Virus record (IMG/VR): IMGVR_UViG_3300032331_002769
Span: 1 to 56,689 of that record
From: a virus
DNA length: 56,689 nt
Direction: 5' to 3' (one strand)
A program made the translations under genes and the position numbers. How positions within the stretch are numbered: position 1 is the stretch's first letter; every line of letters starts with the position of its first letter. Positions 14,331-24,524 of the stretch are shown one piece after another. The notes beneath the pieces are model-generated. The model saw only the letters and a list, made by a program, of their open reading frames with translations, ran no database searches and was not told the DNA's origin.

Positions 14331-17300
14331 TTGGCAAATATCAAACAAACATCAGATGCTAAAAAAGGCGGTTTATTTGTTGGAAAATCTCACGCAGAGG
14401 GCGGTATTCCAGCGATAGTAACCGATACTGGACAACCGATTGAAGTTGAGGGAGGGGAAGCGATTATCAACAAAAAAGCAACTGCTCTACATTGGGAAGA
14501 ACTTTCTAAAATCAATCAAAGTGCTGGAAATGGAGTGCCAATTCCTCCACCAGATGAAGCGGACAAAGCATTAGAAAAGTTTGAAAACGGAGGTCAAATT
14601 ACCAATAAAGAAAAACAATTGGTTTATAACAAGTGGAAAAAAGTTGTAAATATGACTTATACGGAACTTTCTAGATACTACCACTCAAAAGACGGAAAAG
14701 ATTCTGGATTGACTGAAAGCGAAGCCAAAGAACAAGGAATTTCTTCTGGTAGAGAAAGTGCTGAATGGATTCTTAAAATGAAGAAAACCAGCTACAAAGC
14801 TTGGACAACTGAAATGTGGAAATGGGCGAACAAGCAAATTTCATTTATTTCAAGAATGTCTGGAGTTAAAGGAGATTTAACTGACGAAAAAGGTAAAAAA
14901 ACAAGAAAATACAAAGCATTACTAATTTGGGGAAACAACCCATTAAAGAAAAATGCTCCTAAATTTGAAACTGGAGGTTTAGCAAAAAAAGAAAATTGTA
15001 TAGATTTTATTAAAAATTCAGAAGCAATCCAAAACAATGGTTATTTTACAGACTTTCAAAACTTAAATGTTTATGTTGGTGCTGGAGATAAAATTGTTCC
15101 TAAAGAAATTAAATCAATATTTTTAATAACTTTTAATTCTGGAGGTCAAAAAAATCTAAAACCAATTGACACAATAAATTCACTAGAATTAGCAAATAAT
15201 TTATCAAAATTACTGAAAATTGAAATTGGAATAGCAAGGATAATTGTTTCAGAACAAACAAGTAATTCAAAGCAATTTGATATAAATTTGATAAATACAA
15301 TTAGCGATAAAAACATAATTATTGCTGATAGAGATAATATTGTTTGCACAAATATTAGTTCAGACGTTTCATTTGAAACTGGAGGAACAACAAGTCCAGC
15401 AGATGCTATTAAAGGTCTAAAAGCATTGTTGCCAATATCAAGCGATACAGAAAAAATTGAGATTGAAGCACAAATTAAAAGGTTGTCTGAACCCCAAGCG
15501 GATAAGTTTGAACAAGGTAGTAAAATTCCAGAAAAGAAATCAAAATCAACTCCAGATGATGAATTAATTGCTATTCATAATTTGTGGGCTAGTAACATTA
15601 TTGATGCTCAAAAACTTGGTGGTTTAATTACTCCTAGTATTGCAATTTTAAAACCAGAAATGAAATTTAACCAATTTGGTAACATAACTTTAATTTGTGA
15701 TAAAAACTTAATAGATCCAGCATTAAACAAGTATGGAGTTAAAGTTTTTTCTGGCGATGTTTATTCTCCAACAGTTCCTAGAAAATTGTATTATTTTGAC
15801 AAACGAAAAGCTGAAAATGTTACTTTAGAACTTCAAAATAAATCGTGGAAAATAGTTCAAGAACAAGATGGAAATTGGGCAAGATCTTTGCCTAATTATT
15901 TAGAAAACAAAATTGGAAAATACTCTAATTGGTTTAAAAATTTAGGCAATTCAACAAGTGAATTTTTATTCAAAAATTACTATGAAGATTTTAAAATATT
16001 CTTTTTAATTGACAAAGATATTCCATTCAAATTACCGAAGAAAAAAGTAGTAAGTAATATGTGGAATAATATGCCTTTTTTACTTACAGAAGAAGAAAAA
16101 AAATTCGCTAAAAAAGTATATGAACAATATCGAAATAATGAAACTAATCTAACTCCAGAAACAACTGAAAAATTTTATCAAATATTAGTAACTAGCATAA
16201 ATAACTATTTAGATAAAAACTACAATTCCGACTTAGAATTAAAAGAATATTTCAGAACCGCAATTTTTAAAAACCTTACAAGATATGCAGAGCCAGATAG
16301 CATAAGTGCTTATATTATTGATAATTTGGCTGGTTATTTATATCCAAAAGACGAATTGGACGATTCAGAATTAAAAAATGTTGTAAATAAGGTAGTAAGA
16401 TTCCATAAACAAGAATATGACGAATGGTTAAAAGACTTTATGGATCAATGGCAAGGTGCTTCCTATTTTGAACAAGGCAAGGAAAAAATGGCTTGGACTT
16501 TAGATAATTTAGTTGATGTTACAAGCGGAAAAGTAAGAGGTCAAGAAAAAACAATGGTTTATGGATTAAACAAAGCAAGGTCATTTGCTCACAAACAATT
16601 CAACAGTATTGCTGATATGAAAAAATCAAGCAATATTTTAGAAGATACAGACAAAGTATTTCCAATAACCGAAGAACAAAGAGAAGAATTTTACAAACTT
16701 TCAGAGCGTATTAAATACCAATATTCTAGTCAATGGGATAAATTAAGCGACTTGTCAAAGTCTTTAGCTGATTATTTCAAAGGTACAAGTATGTCTAGTG
16801 CATTAAGAAGAAATGGATTTTCAGCAACCGAATATGAAGTTGATTTAGCAAAGCAATTTGCTAATGAATTAAAAAATTCTCCAGTTGATTATTTTGAAGC
16901 TAAAATGCAGAGAGCAGTTAAATTAAGCGAGTTCAAATATGCAGTTGTTCCAAAATCAAAAGATTCAGAACTTGACAAAGCAATTTCTATTTTAAAGGAA
17001 AATGGAATAAAAGTTTTCAAATATTCAACTGATGAAGAACGTACAGAATTAGTTGCCGAAATAACCAAAAAGAAAAAATTAAGGTTTGAAGATGGAGGTA
17101 ATGTAGAAGAAGCTATTGATTTTTACGAAAGAACCGATTCTAACGGAACTAAAAATAGATTTAGTATTGAGGAATTAGATGATGATTATAAAGAGGTATA
17201 TCAAATACGTGGATTTAAAAAAATAGGTGGTGATGTTTTTTTCTTTTCAAGATTAAATATACACCCATTACAAAATGTATTTACTATTGAACTGCCAAAT

Positions 17301-20300
17301 GGGGAAGAAATAGGTAGAGCAACATTAAATGAAAAAGAAAACTATCTGATTAACATTAGAATAAATGAAAATTACAGAAGAAAAGGTTTGGGATTAAATC
17401 TTTATAATTTTATTGAATCTGTTACAAGTGAAAAATTAAAACCTTCTCCTGATAAAATATCAAACGAAGCAAAAAATTTATGGATTAAAAGAAATTCAGA
17501 TATTCGTTTTGAAGATGGAGGAAGCATTGAAAAATCCAATTCAGATATTTACGAAAACAACTTACTTCAAATTAGAGTTATTGGTGGAGCAAATACCTAT
17601 TATCGAAAAGTAAACAAAGAGTGGAAATTTTTATCGCCAGAAGAAGTTGATAATTTACAAGAGGGAGCTAAACACGAAATGGAACATTCTGCAACAATTG
17701 AAGCTTTCAGACGTAAAGATATTCCAATTGATATTATTGCTTCATTTATTGCATACGATCATATCAACGAAGATTATAATTACTACAAAAAACTTGACAA
17801 AGCAATCCCCGAAAAAATGGAACAAGGCAAAAAAATTAGCGATAAAACTTATACTTACGCATTAACTATTAGACCATTTGATATTGGCACATATCCAAAA
17901 CAAAACTTTATTCGTTACGTTGAAGAAGAAGAAGATAATTATAAATTTGGACTTTTAGAATATTCAGAACCATTAGATGATACTGCAATAAATCATTATA
18001 GTTTAGCACCAGTTTCAGAATTATTAGAATACGATGGAGTAGTTTTTGATTACTACGATGGAAATACTGGAAAAGCTAAAATTAAAAGAACAAATGGCAA
18101 TATTCCTTACGTTGAAGTTGAGTTATATGACAAAGACATTCCTAATGAAATTTCAGAAAACTATGATTTATCTGGAGAGGAATTTTTAAGAAATATAAAA
18201 TCTAGATGGAAGTTAATTGCTGAAACATCAATTAAAGAAAACCAAGAAGTCAACCCAGAAACAACAAATTTAAGTACATCAGTAGAAAGTTTAAGTACAC
18301 CACCTCAAAATTCAAGTACACCAGTTATTGAAGAAATAAAAGAAATCCCTATGGAAAAAGAACAAGATATTAATTCTGGATCTTCCGTTACCAATTGGAA
18401 CGAAGTGCCAGTTCGTTGGAAAAATGTAAAAGCAATTCGTCCAATTACATTTAATTTAAACCCATTTGACAAAGGTTTAAATACAATTGTTAAACAATTT
18501 TTAGGCGATGATTCATTACGTCCAGTAATGACAACAATCCATTTTGCTGACAAAGGTTTAGTTGTAACAGATGCTCATAAGTTATTACACATTGCCTACA
18601 AACATTCAGACTTTAAAGGAAATTATGCTACGCAAAATACATTAAAAGCTTATAAAAATTCTGGATTTAGAGGAACAGAAAAAATTACCTCAATTGAAGA
18701 AGCAGACAAAGTTGTAAAGCAAGAAAAATATCCTAATTGGGAAGCGGTAATTCCTAGAGAAAATCCATTTGTGTATGAAATTGACACAATGAAATTGTAC
18801 CAGTACACAAAAGTTGCTATTAATTATGCAAATAAAACTACTACACAAGTAGCTTATAAATTCGCTGATGGAAAAGCAATTGGTTTTAATGGAAAATTTT
18901 TGATTGAAACTTTAGAAGCAATGATGAAAATACAAAATTGTCCTAAAGTGTACATTCATTTGTCCGAGCCAAGCCGAGCTGGAATTATTTCTTTTGAAAA
19001 AAATATCACTCCTACTGGAAATACATTTGCACTATTAATGCCAGTAATGGTAAATAGAGAGGGGAAAGATTTAAGTCTTAGTCAACTTTTAGGTGCATAC
19101 GACTACGATTATGGAAAATCAATAAGTTGTTATTTTGACTTTACAGACAGTCAAATCCATAATGCTAACGGAACAATATCTGAATACAAAGAAAGCTACG
19201 GAGATAGCCAAGAAATGCCTTTGGCGTTAATTACAATGCTTGATAAATTTATCAAATCCAGCAAAAATTATATTGAAATACTTAATTATGTTTGTGTTGA
19301 TGGAAACGGTATTAGAGTTTCTAAACTTTCAGATGGAATGATTGAAATTGCAAACGATTGGAATATTCCACAAGGTTTATACACTATTCAAAAAAATGCC
19401 TTTGTAAAAAATACTTTTGGTACAGATGTTTCCGAATTTCCAAGATTAGTGGACAGAGTTTCTACAAAAGAACCAGTTTTCTCAATGGATACAGAAGCGT
19501 TTAAGTTTTATGTTTTAAAAGCTTCGGAACATATTGGCGATGATGATTTACGTCCAGTAATGAAGTCTATTTTATTTCAAAAAACACTAGGAACAAGCGA
19601 TTTAGAAATAGTTTCAACAAATGCAATAACACTATTTCACGCAAACGTGAGTAAGTATGCCGAAAACGTAAATGCTGATAAATTTAGATTTCAAATTGGT
19701 AATGTAAAATTGTTATTAAATTTTATCAAAAACATTGAAACTGATAAAGTACATTTTTACATTAATGAAACCAATTACAGAATTGATGCTGGAAGAACAC
19801 ATTTTGAATCAAGATTAGAAGATGGTAAATACCCTAATTGGGAAGCAGTTACTCCACATAATTTCACAAATCAATTATCTTTCAACATTAAAGATTTATT
19901 AGAGTGTGTAAATAATGAAGCTTCAAAAATGTTTGTAAAAGAAGAAGAATTAAAAAAATCAAACATTATTATTTACAACCAAAATGATAAAATTTTCCTT
20001 GCTAAAATTCCAGAAAGAAACCAAGAAATTTCAGTTATAAAAGAAGTTTGTGAAATAGCTATTAAAAAAACAACTTTTGATGCTACGAAAGTATTTAATA
20101 AGTCAAAAGAAAATTTCATATTAGTGATGCCAATGATGTTTACTAATGGCAACTACTTCAACTTTAATTTGGAAGCATTAAATTCAGCGATTTCAACAAT
20201 TGGAAAAGAAAAAGTTTTGGTTGACTACACCGACTTAAATAGAGCCTATTTGTTCACTTCTGATAACCTTGATTTTAAAACTTCTGACGTTTATAAGCCG

Positions 20301-21425
20301 ATTAAAACAGAAACCAAAAAAGTTCCAACTGCTAAACCAATAAAACAAGTGGTTGCAAAACAAATTGTTTCAGTTTCTAAGCCAGTTGCTCCTAAACTAA
20401 CTCCAGAAGCAATTAAAGTTATTCCTTTGCACCAATTAAGTGTTTTGAGAAAAAACAATTTTTCTGAATTTGAAGATAATATTGTTACCCTAAATAATAT
20501 TGTTGCTAGAGTTCCTAAATTGTATGGACAAGATAGTGTAAAAGACAAAGTTGTCTATTTGCATTATTTTTACGGAAACCAAGATTGGTATGTTACTGAA
20601 TTGGACAAATCAACTGGAGAATGTTTTGGTTATGCCAATTTAGGTTATGGAGCAGAATTAGGCTATATGTCAATTCCCGAATTTGTAGAAAATGGAAAAG
20701 TTGAACTTGACTTTTATTTTGAGCCAAAAGTTTGGAGTAAAATAGATGGAGAAAAAGAAACTTCATTTGAAAAACAAAACAAATCTTCAAAGCCAAAACC
20801 AGCAGTTCCACCAACTTCAAAATTAACTCCAGAGGAAGAATCTGAATTATTAGCTGAAAAATGGCATAAATATTTAAAGGAAAATGGAGTAGATGAAATT
20901 TCCAAAAAACTTCAAAAACAATTGTTTGATTTTAATAAAAAACATTTTCCAGTTGTAATTAAATTGTATGTTACAGAAGTTGGTTATGGATCTGATCGTT
21001 CAACAAAAATTAGCGGACAAATTGACTTTCATAAAATATTTGGTTGGATAGATGATAAGCCATTTACAAAAGTTGTTAATGGTAAAATAGTCAATAATGA
21101 TTTAGGAGAAAAAATAGGTCGTAGATTATCAGATGGAAATGGATCAGCTTCCCTAAACTTTACACCTACACTTGAAAATGCTTTAATAATTCAGCAAGAG
21201 TATGAGAAAAACGGTTATAAAACAATAATCAAAAACCAATTGCCAGTTGCAAAATCAAAAGAAGAACGACTTTTAAAAAATAAGCAACCAATTAAAAATG
21301 AAGAATTAAACCAAGCAATTAAAGGTTTGGAAGCATTTTTAAGAACGTCTAAATTTTCAGCTAAAAACCAAGCAAAAACACAAGTTGAACAAGCAATTAA
21401 AGGTCTAAAAGCTTTGTTAAAATAA
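14331..21425 (+). CDS. Giant polyvalent multidomain protein with tandem sliding-clamp-like domains
   Basis: 2364 residues from a TTG start, the largest gene by far. Recognisable parts in order: an N-terminal cap with SHAEGGIP and VEGGEAIINKK (1-55), also seen in other Bacteroidota phage proteins; a helical domain 90-205; a probable GNAT acetyltransferase around 990-1050 with YRRKGLGLNLY; a DUF5661-like segment GAKHEMEH...AYDHINEDYNYY (1111-1157); two DnaN sliding-clamp-like units, about 1392-1570 and 1737-1985, each opening DDxLRPVM and carrying KYPNWEAV and a [L/V]MPMM-type end; a DUF2958-like domain about 2075-2135 (DWYVTELD, AELGYMSIPEF). F-E-x-G-G linkers lie at residues 84, 212, 348, 919 and 1060. 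Polyvalent proteins of phages and conjugative elements are thought to be injected or processed effectors. A role in replication takeover is inferred from the clamps. Confidence 0.85.
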   Translation: MANIKQTSDAKKGGLFVGKSHAEGGIPAIVTDTGQPIEVEGGEAIINKKATALHWEELSKINQSAGNGVPIPPPDEADKALEKFENGGQITNKEKQLVYNKWKKVVNMTYTELSRYYHSKDGKDSGLTESEAKEQGISSGRESAEWILKMKKTSYKAWTTEMWKWANKQISFISRMSGVKGDLTDEKGKKTRKYKALLIWGNNPLKKNAPKFETGGLAKKENCIDFIKNSEAIQNNGYFTDFQNLNVYVGAGDKIVPKEIKSIFLITFNSGGQKNLKPIDTINSLELANNLSKLLKIEIGIARIIVSEQTSNSKQFDINLINTISDKNIIIADRDNIVCTNISSDVSFETGGTTSPADAIKGLKALLPISSDTEKIEIEAQIKRLSEPQADKFEQGSKIPEKKSKSTPDDELIAIHNLWASNIIDAQKLGGLITPSIAILKPEMKFNQFGNITLICDKNLIDPALNKYGVKVFSGDVYSPTVPRKLYYFDKRKAENVTLELQNKSWKIVQEQDGNWARSLPNYLENKIGKYSNWFKNLGNSTSEFLFKNYYEDFKIFFLIDKDIPFKLPKKKVVSNMWNNMPFLLTEEEKKFAKKVYEQYRNNETNLTPETTEKFYQILVTSINNYLDKNYNSDLELKEYFRTAIFKNLTRYAEPDSISAYIIDNLAGYLYPKDELDDSELKNVVNKVVRFHKQEYDEWLKDFMDQWQGASYFEQGKEKMAWTLDNLVDVTSGKVRGQEKTMVYGLNKARSFAHKQFNSIADMKKSSNILEDTDKVFPITEEQREEFYKLSERIKYQYSSQWDKLSDLSKSLADYFKGTSMSSALRRNGFSATEYEVDLAKQFANELKNSPVDYFEAKMQRAVKLSEFKYAVVPKSKDSELDKAISILKENGIKVFKYSTDEERTELVAEITKKKKLRFEDGGNVEEAIDFYERTDSNGTKNRFSIEELDDDYKEVYQIRGFKKIGGDVFFFSRLNIHPLQNVFTIELPNGEEIGRATLNEKENYLINIRINENYRRKGLGLNLYNFIESVTSEKLKPSPDKISNEAKNLWIKRNSDIRFEDGGSIEKSNSDIYENNLLQIRVIGGANTYYRKVNKEWKFLSPEEVDNLQEGAKHEMEHSATIEAFRRKDIPIDIIASFIAYDHINEDYNYYKKLDKAIPEKMEQGKKISDKTYTYALTIRPFDIGTYPKQNFIRYVEEEEDNYKFGLLEYSEPLDDTAINHYSLAPVSELLEYDGVVFDYYDGNTGKAKIKRTNGNIPYVEVELYDKDIPNEISENYDLSGEEFLRNIKSRWKLIAETSIKENQEVNPETTNLSTSVESLSTPPQNSSTPVIEEIKEIPMEKEQDINSGSSVTNWNEVPVRWKNVKAIRPITFNLNPFDKGLNTIVKQFLGDDSLRPVMTTIHFADKGLVVTDAHKLLHIAYKHSDFKGNYATQNTLKAYKNSGFRGTEKITSIEEADKVVKQEKYPNWEAVIPRENPFVYEIDTMKLYQYTKVAINYANKTTTQVAYKFADGKAIGFNGKFLIETLEAMMKIQNCPKVYIHLSEPSRAGIISFEKNITPTGNTFALLMPVMVNREGKDLSLSQLLGAYDYDYGKSISCYFDFTDSQIHNANGTISEYKESYGDSQEMPLALITMLDKFIKSSKNYIEILNYVCVDGNGIRVSKLSDGMIEIANDWNIPQGLYTIQKNAFVKNTFGTDVSEFPRLVDRVSTKEPVFSMDTEAFKFYVLKASEHIGDDDLRPVMKSILFQKTLGTSDLEIVSTNAITLFHANVSKYAENVNADKFRFQIGNVKLLLNFIKNIETDKVHFYINETNYRIDAGRTHFESRLEDGKYPNWEAVTPHNFTNQLSFNIKDLLECVNNEASKMFVKEEELKKSNIIIYNQNDKIFLAKIPERNQEISVIKEVCEIAIKKTTFDATKVFNKSKENFILVMPMMFTNGNYFNFNLEALNSAISTIGKEKVLVDYTDLNRAYLFTSDNLDFKTSDVYKPIKTETKKVPTAKPIKQVVAKQIVSVSKPVAPKLTPEAIKVIPLHQLSVLRKNNFSEFEDNIVTLNNIVARVPKLYGQDSVKDKVVYLHYFYGNQDWYVTELDKSTGECFGYANLGYGAELGYMSIPEFVENGKVELDFYFEPKVWSKIDGEKETSFEKQNKSSKPKPAVPPTSKLTPEEESELLAEKWHKYLKENGVDEISKKLQKQLFDFNKKHFPVVIKLYVTEVGYGSDRSTKISGQIDFHKIFGWIDDKPFTKVVNGKIVNNDLGEKIGRRLSDGNGSASLNFTPTLENALIIQQEYEKNGYKTIIKNQLPVAKSKEERLLKNKQPIKNEELNQAIKGLEAFLRTSKFSAKNQAKTQVEQAIKGLKALLK

Positions 21426-21430
21426 AAACC

Positions 21431-21438
21431 TAAATTTG
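21431..21438 (+). promoter_or_regulatory. Bacteroidota-type -7 promoter box
   Basis: TAAATTTG, exact match to TAnnTTTG, directly after the giant gene and 14 bases before the next ATG. It could give an internal transcript of the later polyvalent genes. Confidence 0.45.
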
Positions 21439-21451
21439 TAAAAAAAAAGTT

Positions 21452-21922
21452 ATGACAACTCAAGAAATAAAAGATACAATTCAAGACTTGAAAGATGGTA
21501 TTAAAAGTTCTTTTACCCCAGAACAATTTAAACCACGAATGGAAGCTAAAATCAAGGAGTTGGAAGCAAAGCTTACCAAAACTTCTGAACCAGCTAAAAT
21601 TGTAAAAATGCCAGTTCAACCAGAACGCAAAAAGTCAGTTCCTCAACCAAAAGAAAAAGAAGAAAAATATCCAGAGGACGAAGATGATTATTGTGCTAAA
21701 GTTATCGCCCAAGCTAAAGAACGTAGAGCAAAAGCTAGAGAACGTGCTAAAGAGCCTAAGAAAACAGAAGCGACTAAGAACGTGGAAAAAATTGACAAAG
21801 TATTTGAAAATGTAAAAGAACGTGCTGAAAATGACGAAATTACTAAATCTGAATTAGTAAAACTTATTTCTGAAACCAAAAGCCTATTAACTTTGTTGGA
21901 GAAAAAACTTGCTTCACTTTAA
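21452..21922 (+). CDS. Charged helical protein with AIKxLK-type repeat
   Basis: 156 residues, highly charged. The N-terminus (TTQEIKDTIQDLKDGIKSSF) resembles two helical units in the giant protein (AIKGLKALLP near residue 360 and AIKGLKALLK at its C-terminus), suggesting a shared packing or targeting helix. Residues 75-120 are Arg/Lys/Ala-rich (AQAKERRAKARERAKEPKK) and probably coiled. Function unknown. It may be a partner of the giant protein, which lies 26 bases upstream. Confidence 0.65.
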   Translation: MTTQEIKDTIQDLKDGIKSSFTPEQFKPRMEAKIKELEAKLTKTSEPAKIVKMPVQPERKKSVPQPKEKEEKYPEDEDDYCAKVIAQAKERRAKARERAKEPKKTEATKNVEKIDKVFENVKERAENDEITKSELVKLISETKSLLTLLEKKLASL

Positions 21923-21938
21923 TTTTAAAATTTTAAAA

Positions 21939-24482
21939 ATGGATTCATACAAATTAAAATTCCAAAACGGACGTTGTTGCACTATTGAATGTGATAATAC
22001 AAAGTCTTTCCAAGATAAAATAAACAATGCTGAAAATCGCTTCAATAGTGAGTGCGTTGCTATTAATGACAATCCTATTAAAAAACACTCATTAGGAGGA
22101 TTTTTAGTTGGTGCAACTATCGGAGCAATATTAGGAAATTCAGTTCCAGCAAAAACTGTTTCAAAAACTGTTTCTGGAGTTAAAAAAACTACAAAACAAG
22201 TTACAAAAAAGGTAAAAAATCAAGTCCGAAAATTCGCTGGAGGAGGATCCACCAACAACCCAGAATTTGAAGATAACGAAACTGACGATATTAGTTTTTG
22301 GGATAATGAAAGTCTAGCTCTTTATTTAGGAGTTAGTGCAAGTTGGGTAAAAGCAAACAGAAAAGATGCCATTGAACAAGCAGAGAGTTTAAGAGATATG
22401 TCCAATCAGGGATATTATGCTAAAGGTAAAAAACTTACTGGCGTTCCTCACTGGTGGAATAAACAAGTTCGTGATTATCAATTCTTTGTTTTCAATACTA
22501 ATACCAATAAAGTTTGGGCTGGAAATGAGTATGAAAGTGATGCTAAAGACGAATTAAAAGAGTTTTTATCAGACAACCCTAATTTGCCTTTGAAAGTTCT
22601 TACAAAACGTGCAATTACTAATAAAAAAATCAATCCCCTTGCTTATGAAAGTTGGGCGAGAAGTTCTGAAATTTTTGCTGAAATTAAAGGAGAAAAATTT
22701 GCAAATGGTGGTAAAATAAAATGGGTTCTTTTTAATAAAGAGGAGGATAAAGCTTATGAAAATGCAATTGAATATTACTTAAATCAAGGCTATTCAGATT
22801 TAAAAGCTGAAAAACTTGCAATCGCTGATTTAAAAAAGGAATTTCCAAGATTAAAAACAGAACTTGTTGGAAATTATAAAATTTCTTTAGGAACAAGTAT
22901 TTCTTCTGAATTTGGTAATGGTGGTTCAGCTAAACAAAAAAGATATTGTCGTTTAGCAGATGATACTGGTAAAGGTATCAATGAGGGTTATGTTGTTGGC
23001 GATGGCGAAATGTATTTTGAAACTGAAAAAGCATTGATAAAATATCTTCGTGAAAATGAAGAAGATAGCAAAGATTTGTCAGATGATTTTATTTTAAAAG
23101 ATGGATATGACAATGAAATGTACTATTATACTGAATGGAATTGTGATAGCGAAATTGAAGAACAAGGTTACTATTACACAAGGTCTGGTAAAGAAATCGA
23201 AATTAATAGCGAAAAATTTGCTGATGGTGGTATGAGTTCAATGGCTTTAGCTAGTGCTTCTCCACAATTAGCAATTGCCGACCAAATTTCTCAAAGACTT
23301 CCAGAAACTACAAAAGCAATTGATAAAAAGTTTGCTGAAAGAGTTTATTCTGATAAACCTAAATGGTATGAGGATAGAGGTATGAAAGAATATGGCAACG
23401 GAGGTTCAGTTGAAGATAATCTGTTAAAGGAGTTGCATAGACTTCAAAGAGATTTGAATAGTAGCCGATTAATGAAATACAGAGAGGGAGATAATTCAGA
23501 AGAAGAAATAGCTCGTAAAAGAGAAAGAGAATCTAAACTTACTCGTTTCAATGAAGTTTTAAAATTGCTTAATGAAAGCAAAAAACAATATGCTACTGGA
23601 GGTACAATTGGACAAGAAATTACTTTTAAACATTGGTCTGGCGACATTAAAAAAGGAACTATCAATGAAGATTTAGGTAATGGAAATTTTGAGGTTGCTT
23701 CTGGTTATGGAAATGTATTGGTAAACAAAGACGATATTATTTCTTATGACAAAGAAAGCCAACCCAAAAAGAAATTTTTAGGTTTATTTGAACAAGGCGG
23801 TGGCGTTAGAAAACTAAATAAATCTGATGCAATTATTTACAAAGACGAAACTTGGTATGTAACTGAAAAAAATGGAGTTACTGGAATTGCCAATTTTCGT
23901 CAAGGTGCTTGGGGTAGCGATTACCCATTTATTCCTTTATCAAAAATAAACATTGAAACCGATATTACAGATATGTACGGAAACAAGGTTATGTTTGCTA
24001 AAGGCGGTGGCGTTAGAGAAATTAATGGCAGAGAGTATTCTTTTGGACGTGCTTGGACAAACGACCACAAACATCATAATAAGCGTGAAAATTACGAAGT
24101 TCCTCAAAATGCCCGAAAACGCAAATTTGAAGATGGTGGTTTATTAAACGACAAAGGTTTATTAGTTGGCGACAAAGCCAACCCAAATGATTATGTTTTG
24201 ATAAAATCAATTAGCGGAAAAGATCCAATCACTTTTGTAGTTTCAAAAAAAGAATTTGCCAAAATTCCAGAAGAATCATTTAGATCCAAATCAGAAAGTT
24301 TTTTAGAGAGTGTTTCATATACAAATGATTATGGTTTTAATTATAAATTTGTAGAATTGGTTACAGACCAAAAGAAAGTAGCAGATTATTTAAAAGGCTA
24401 TAATCACTCAATTTATAAAATAATTATTGATAAAGAAAATCCATTAGATTTTGACGTTCAAAGTTCAGTCGTTTGGAAATAA
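21939..24482 (+). CDS. Polyvalent modular protein with nine G-G linkers
   Basis: 847 residues from the ATG after the TTTTAAAATTTTAAAA leader; an earlier in-frame start would overlap the previous gene. The N-terminal domain (DSYKLKFQNGRCC) is followed by a Gly/Ala-rich hydrophobic helix (GGFLVGATIGAILGN, about 53-68), possibly membrane-inserting, and a Lys-rich stretch. The rest is a chain of small domains, each ended by a motif such as KFANGG, KFADGG, EYGNGG or KFEDGG. One 30-residue unit (GRAWTNDHKHHN...RKRKFEDGG) recurs twice in the next gene. Domains of 60-120 residues spaced by these motifs suggest a polyprotein or beads-on-a-string effector. No enzyme motif identified. Confidence 0.75.
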   Translation: MDSYKLKFQNGRCCTIECDNTKSFQDKINNAENRFNSECVAINDNPIKKHSLGGFLVGATIGAILGNSVPAKTVSKTVSGVKKTTKQVTKKVKNQVRKFAGGGSTNNPEFEDNETDDISFWDNESLALYLGVSASWVKANRKDAIEQAESLRDMSNQGYYAKGKKLTGVPHWWNKQVRDYQFFVFNTNTNKVWAGNEYESDAKDELKEFLSDNPNLPLKVLTKRAITNKKINPLAYESWARSSEIFAEIKGEKFANGGKIKWVLFNKEEDKAYENAIEYYLNQGYSDLKAEKLAIADLKKEFPRLKTELVGNYKISLGTSISSEFGNGGSAKQKRYCRLADDTGKGINEGYVVGDGEMYFETEKALIKYLRENEEDSKDLSDDFILKDGYDNEMYYYTEWNCDSEIEEQGYYYTRSGKEIEINSEKFADGGMSSMALASASPQLAIADQISQRLPETTKAIDKKFAERVYSDKPKWYEDRGMKEYGNGGSVEDNLLKELHRLQRDLNSSRLMKYREGDNSEEEIARKRERESKLTRFNEVLKLLNESKKQYATGGTIGQEITFKHWSGDIKKGTINEDLGNGNFEVASGYGNVLVNKDDIISYDKESQPKKKFLGLFEQGGGVRKLNKSDAIIYKDETWYVTEKNGVTGIANFRQGAWGSDYPFIPLSKINIETDITDMYGNKVMFAKGGGVREINGREYSFGRAWTNDHKHHNKRENYEVPQNARKRKFEDGGLLNDKGLLVGDKANPNDYVLIKSISGKDPITFVVSKKEFAKIPEESFRSKSESFLESVSYTNDYGFNYKFVELVTDQKKVADYLKGYNHSIYKIIIDKENPLDFDVQSSVVWK

Positions 24483-24491
24483 ATAAATAAG

Positions 24492-24499
24492 TATATTTG
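24492..24499 (+). promoter_or_regulatory. Bacteroidota-type -7 promoter box
   Basis: TATATTTG within AATAAGTATATTTGTTAA, identical over 14 bases to the box before 45464. A TTTG lies 16 bases upstream (24472-24475), somewhat short for a -33 element. The leader would be about 20 bases. Confidence 0.5.
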
Positions 24500-24524
24500 T
24501 TAAAAAAATATCAAAACATAAGCA

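Noticed and set aside
14331-21425. Tail tape-measure protein
   Set aside because: Size fits, but the sequence is a chain of unlike globular domains (GNAT, clamp-like, DUF2958-like), not a long helical repeat with membrane spans.
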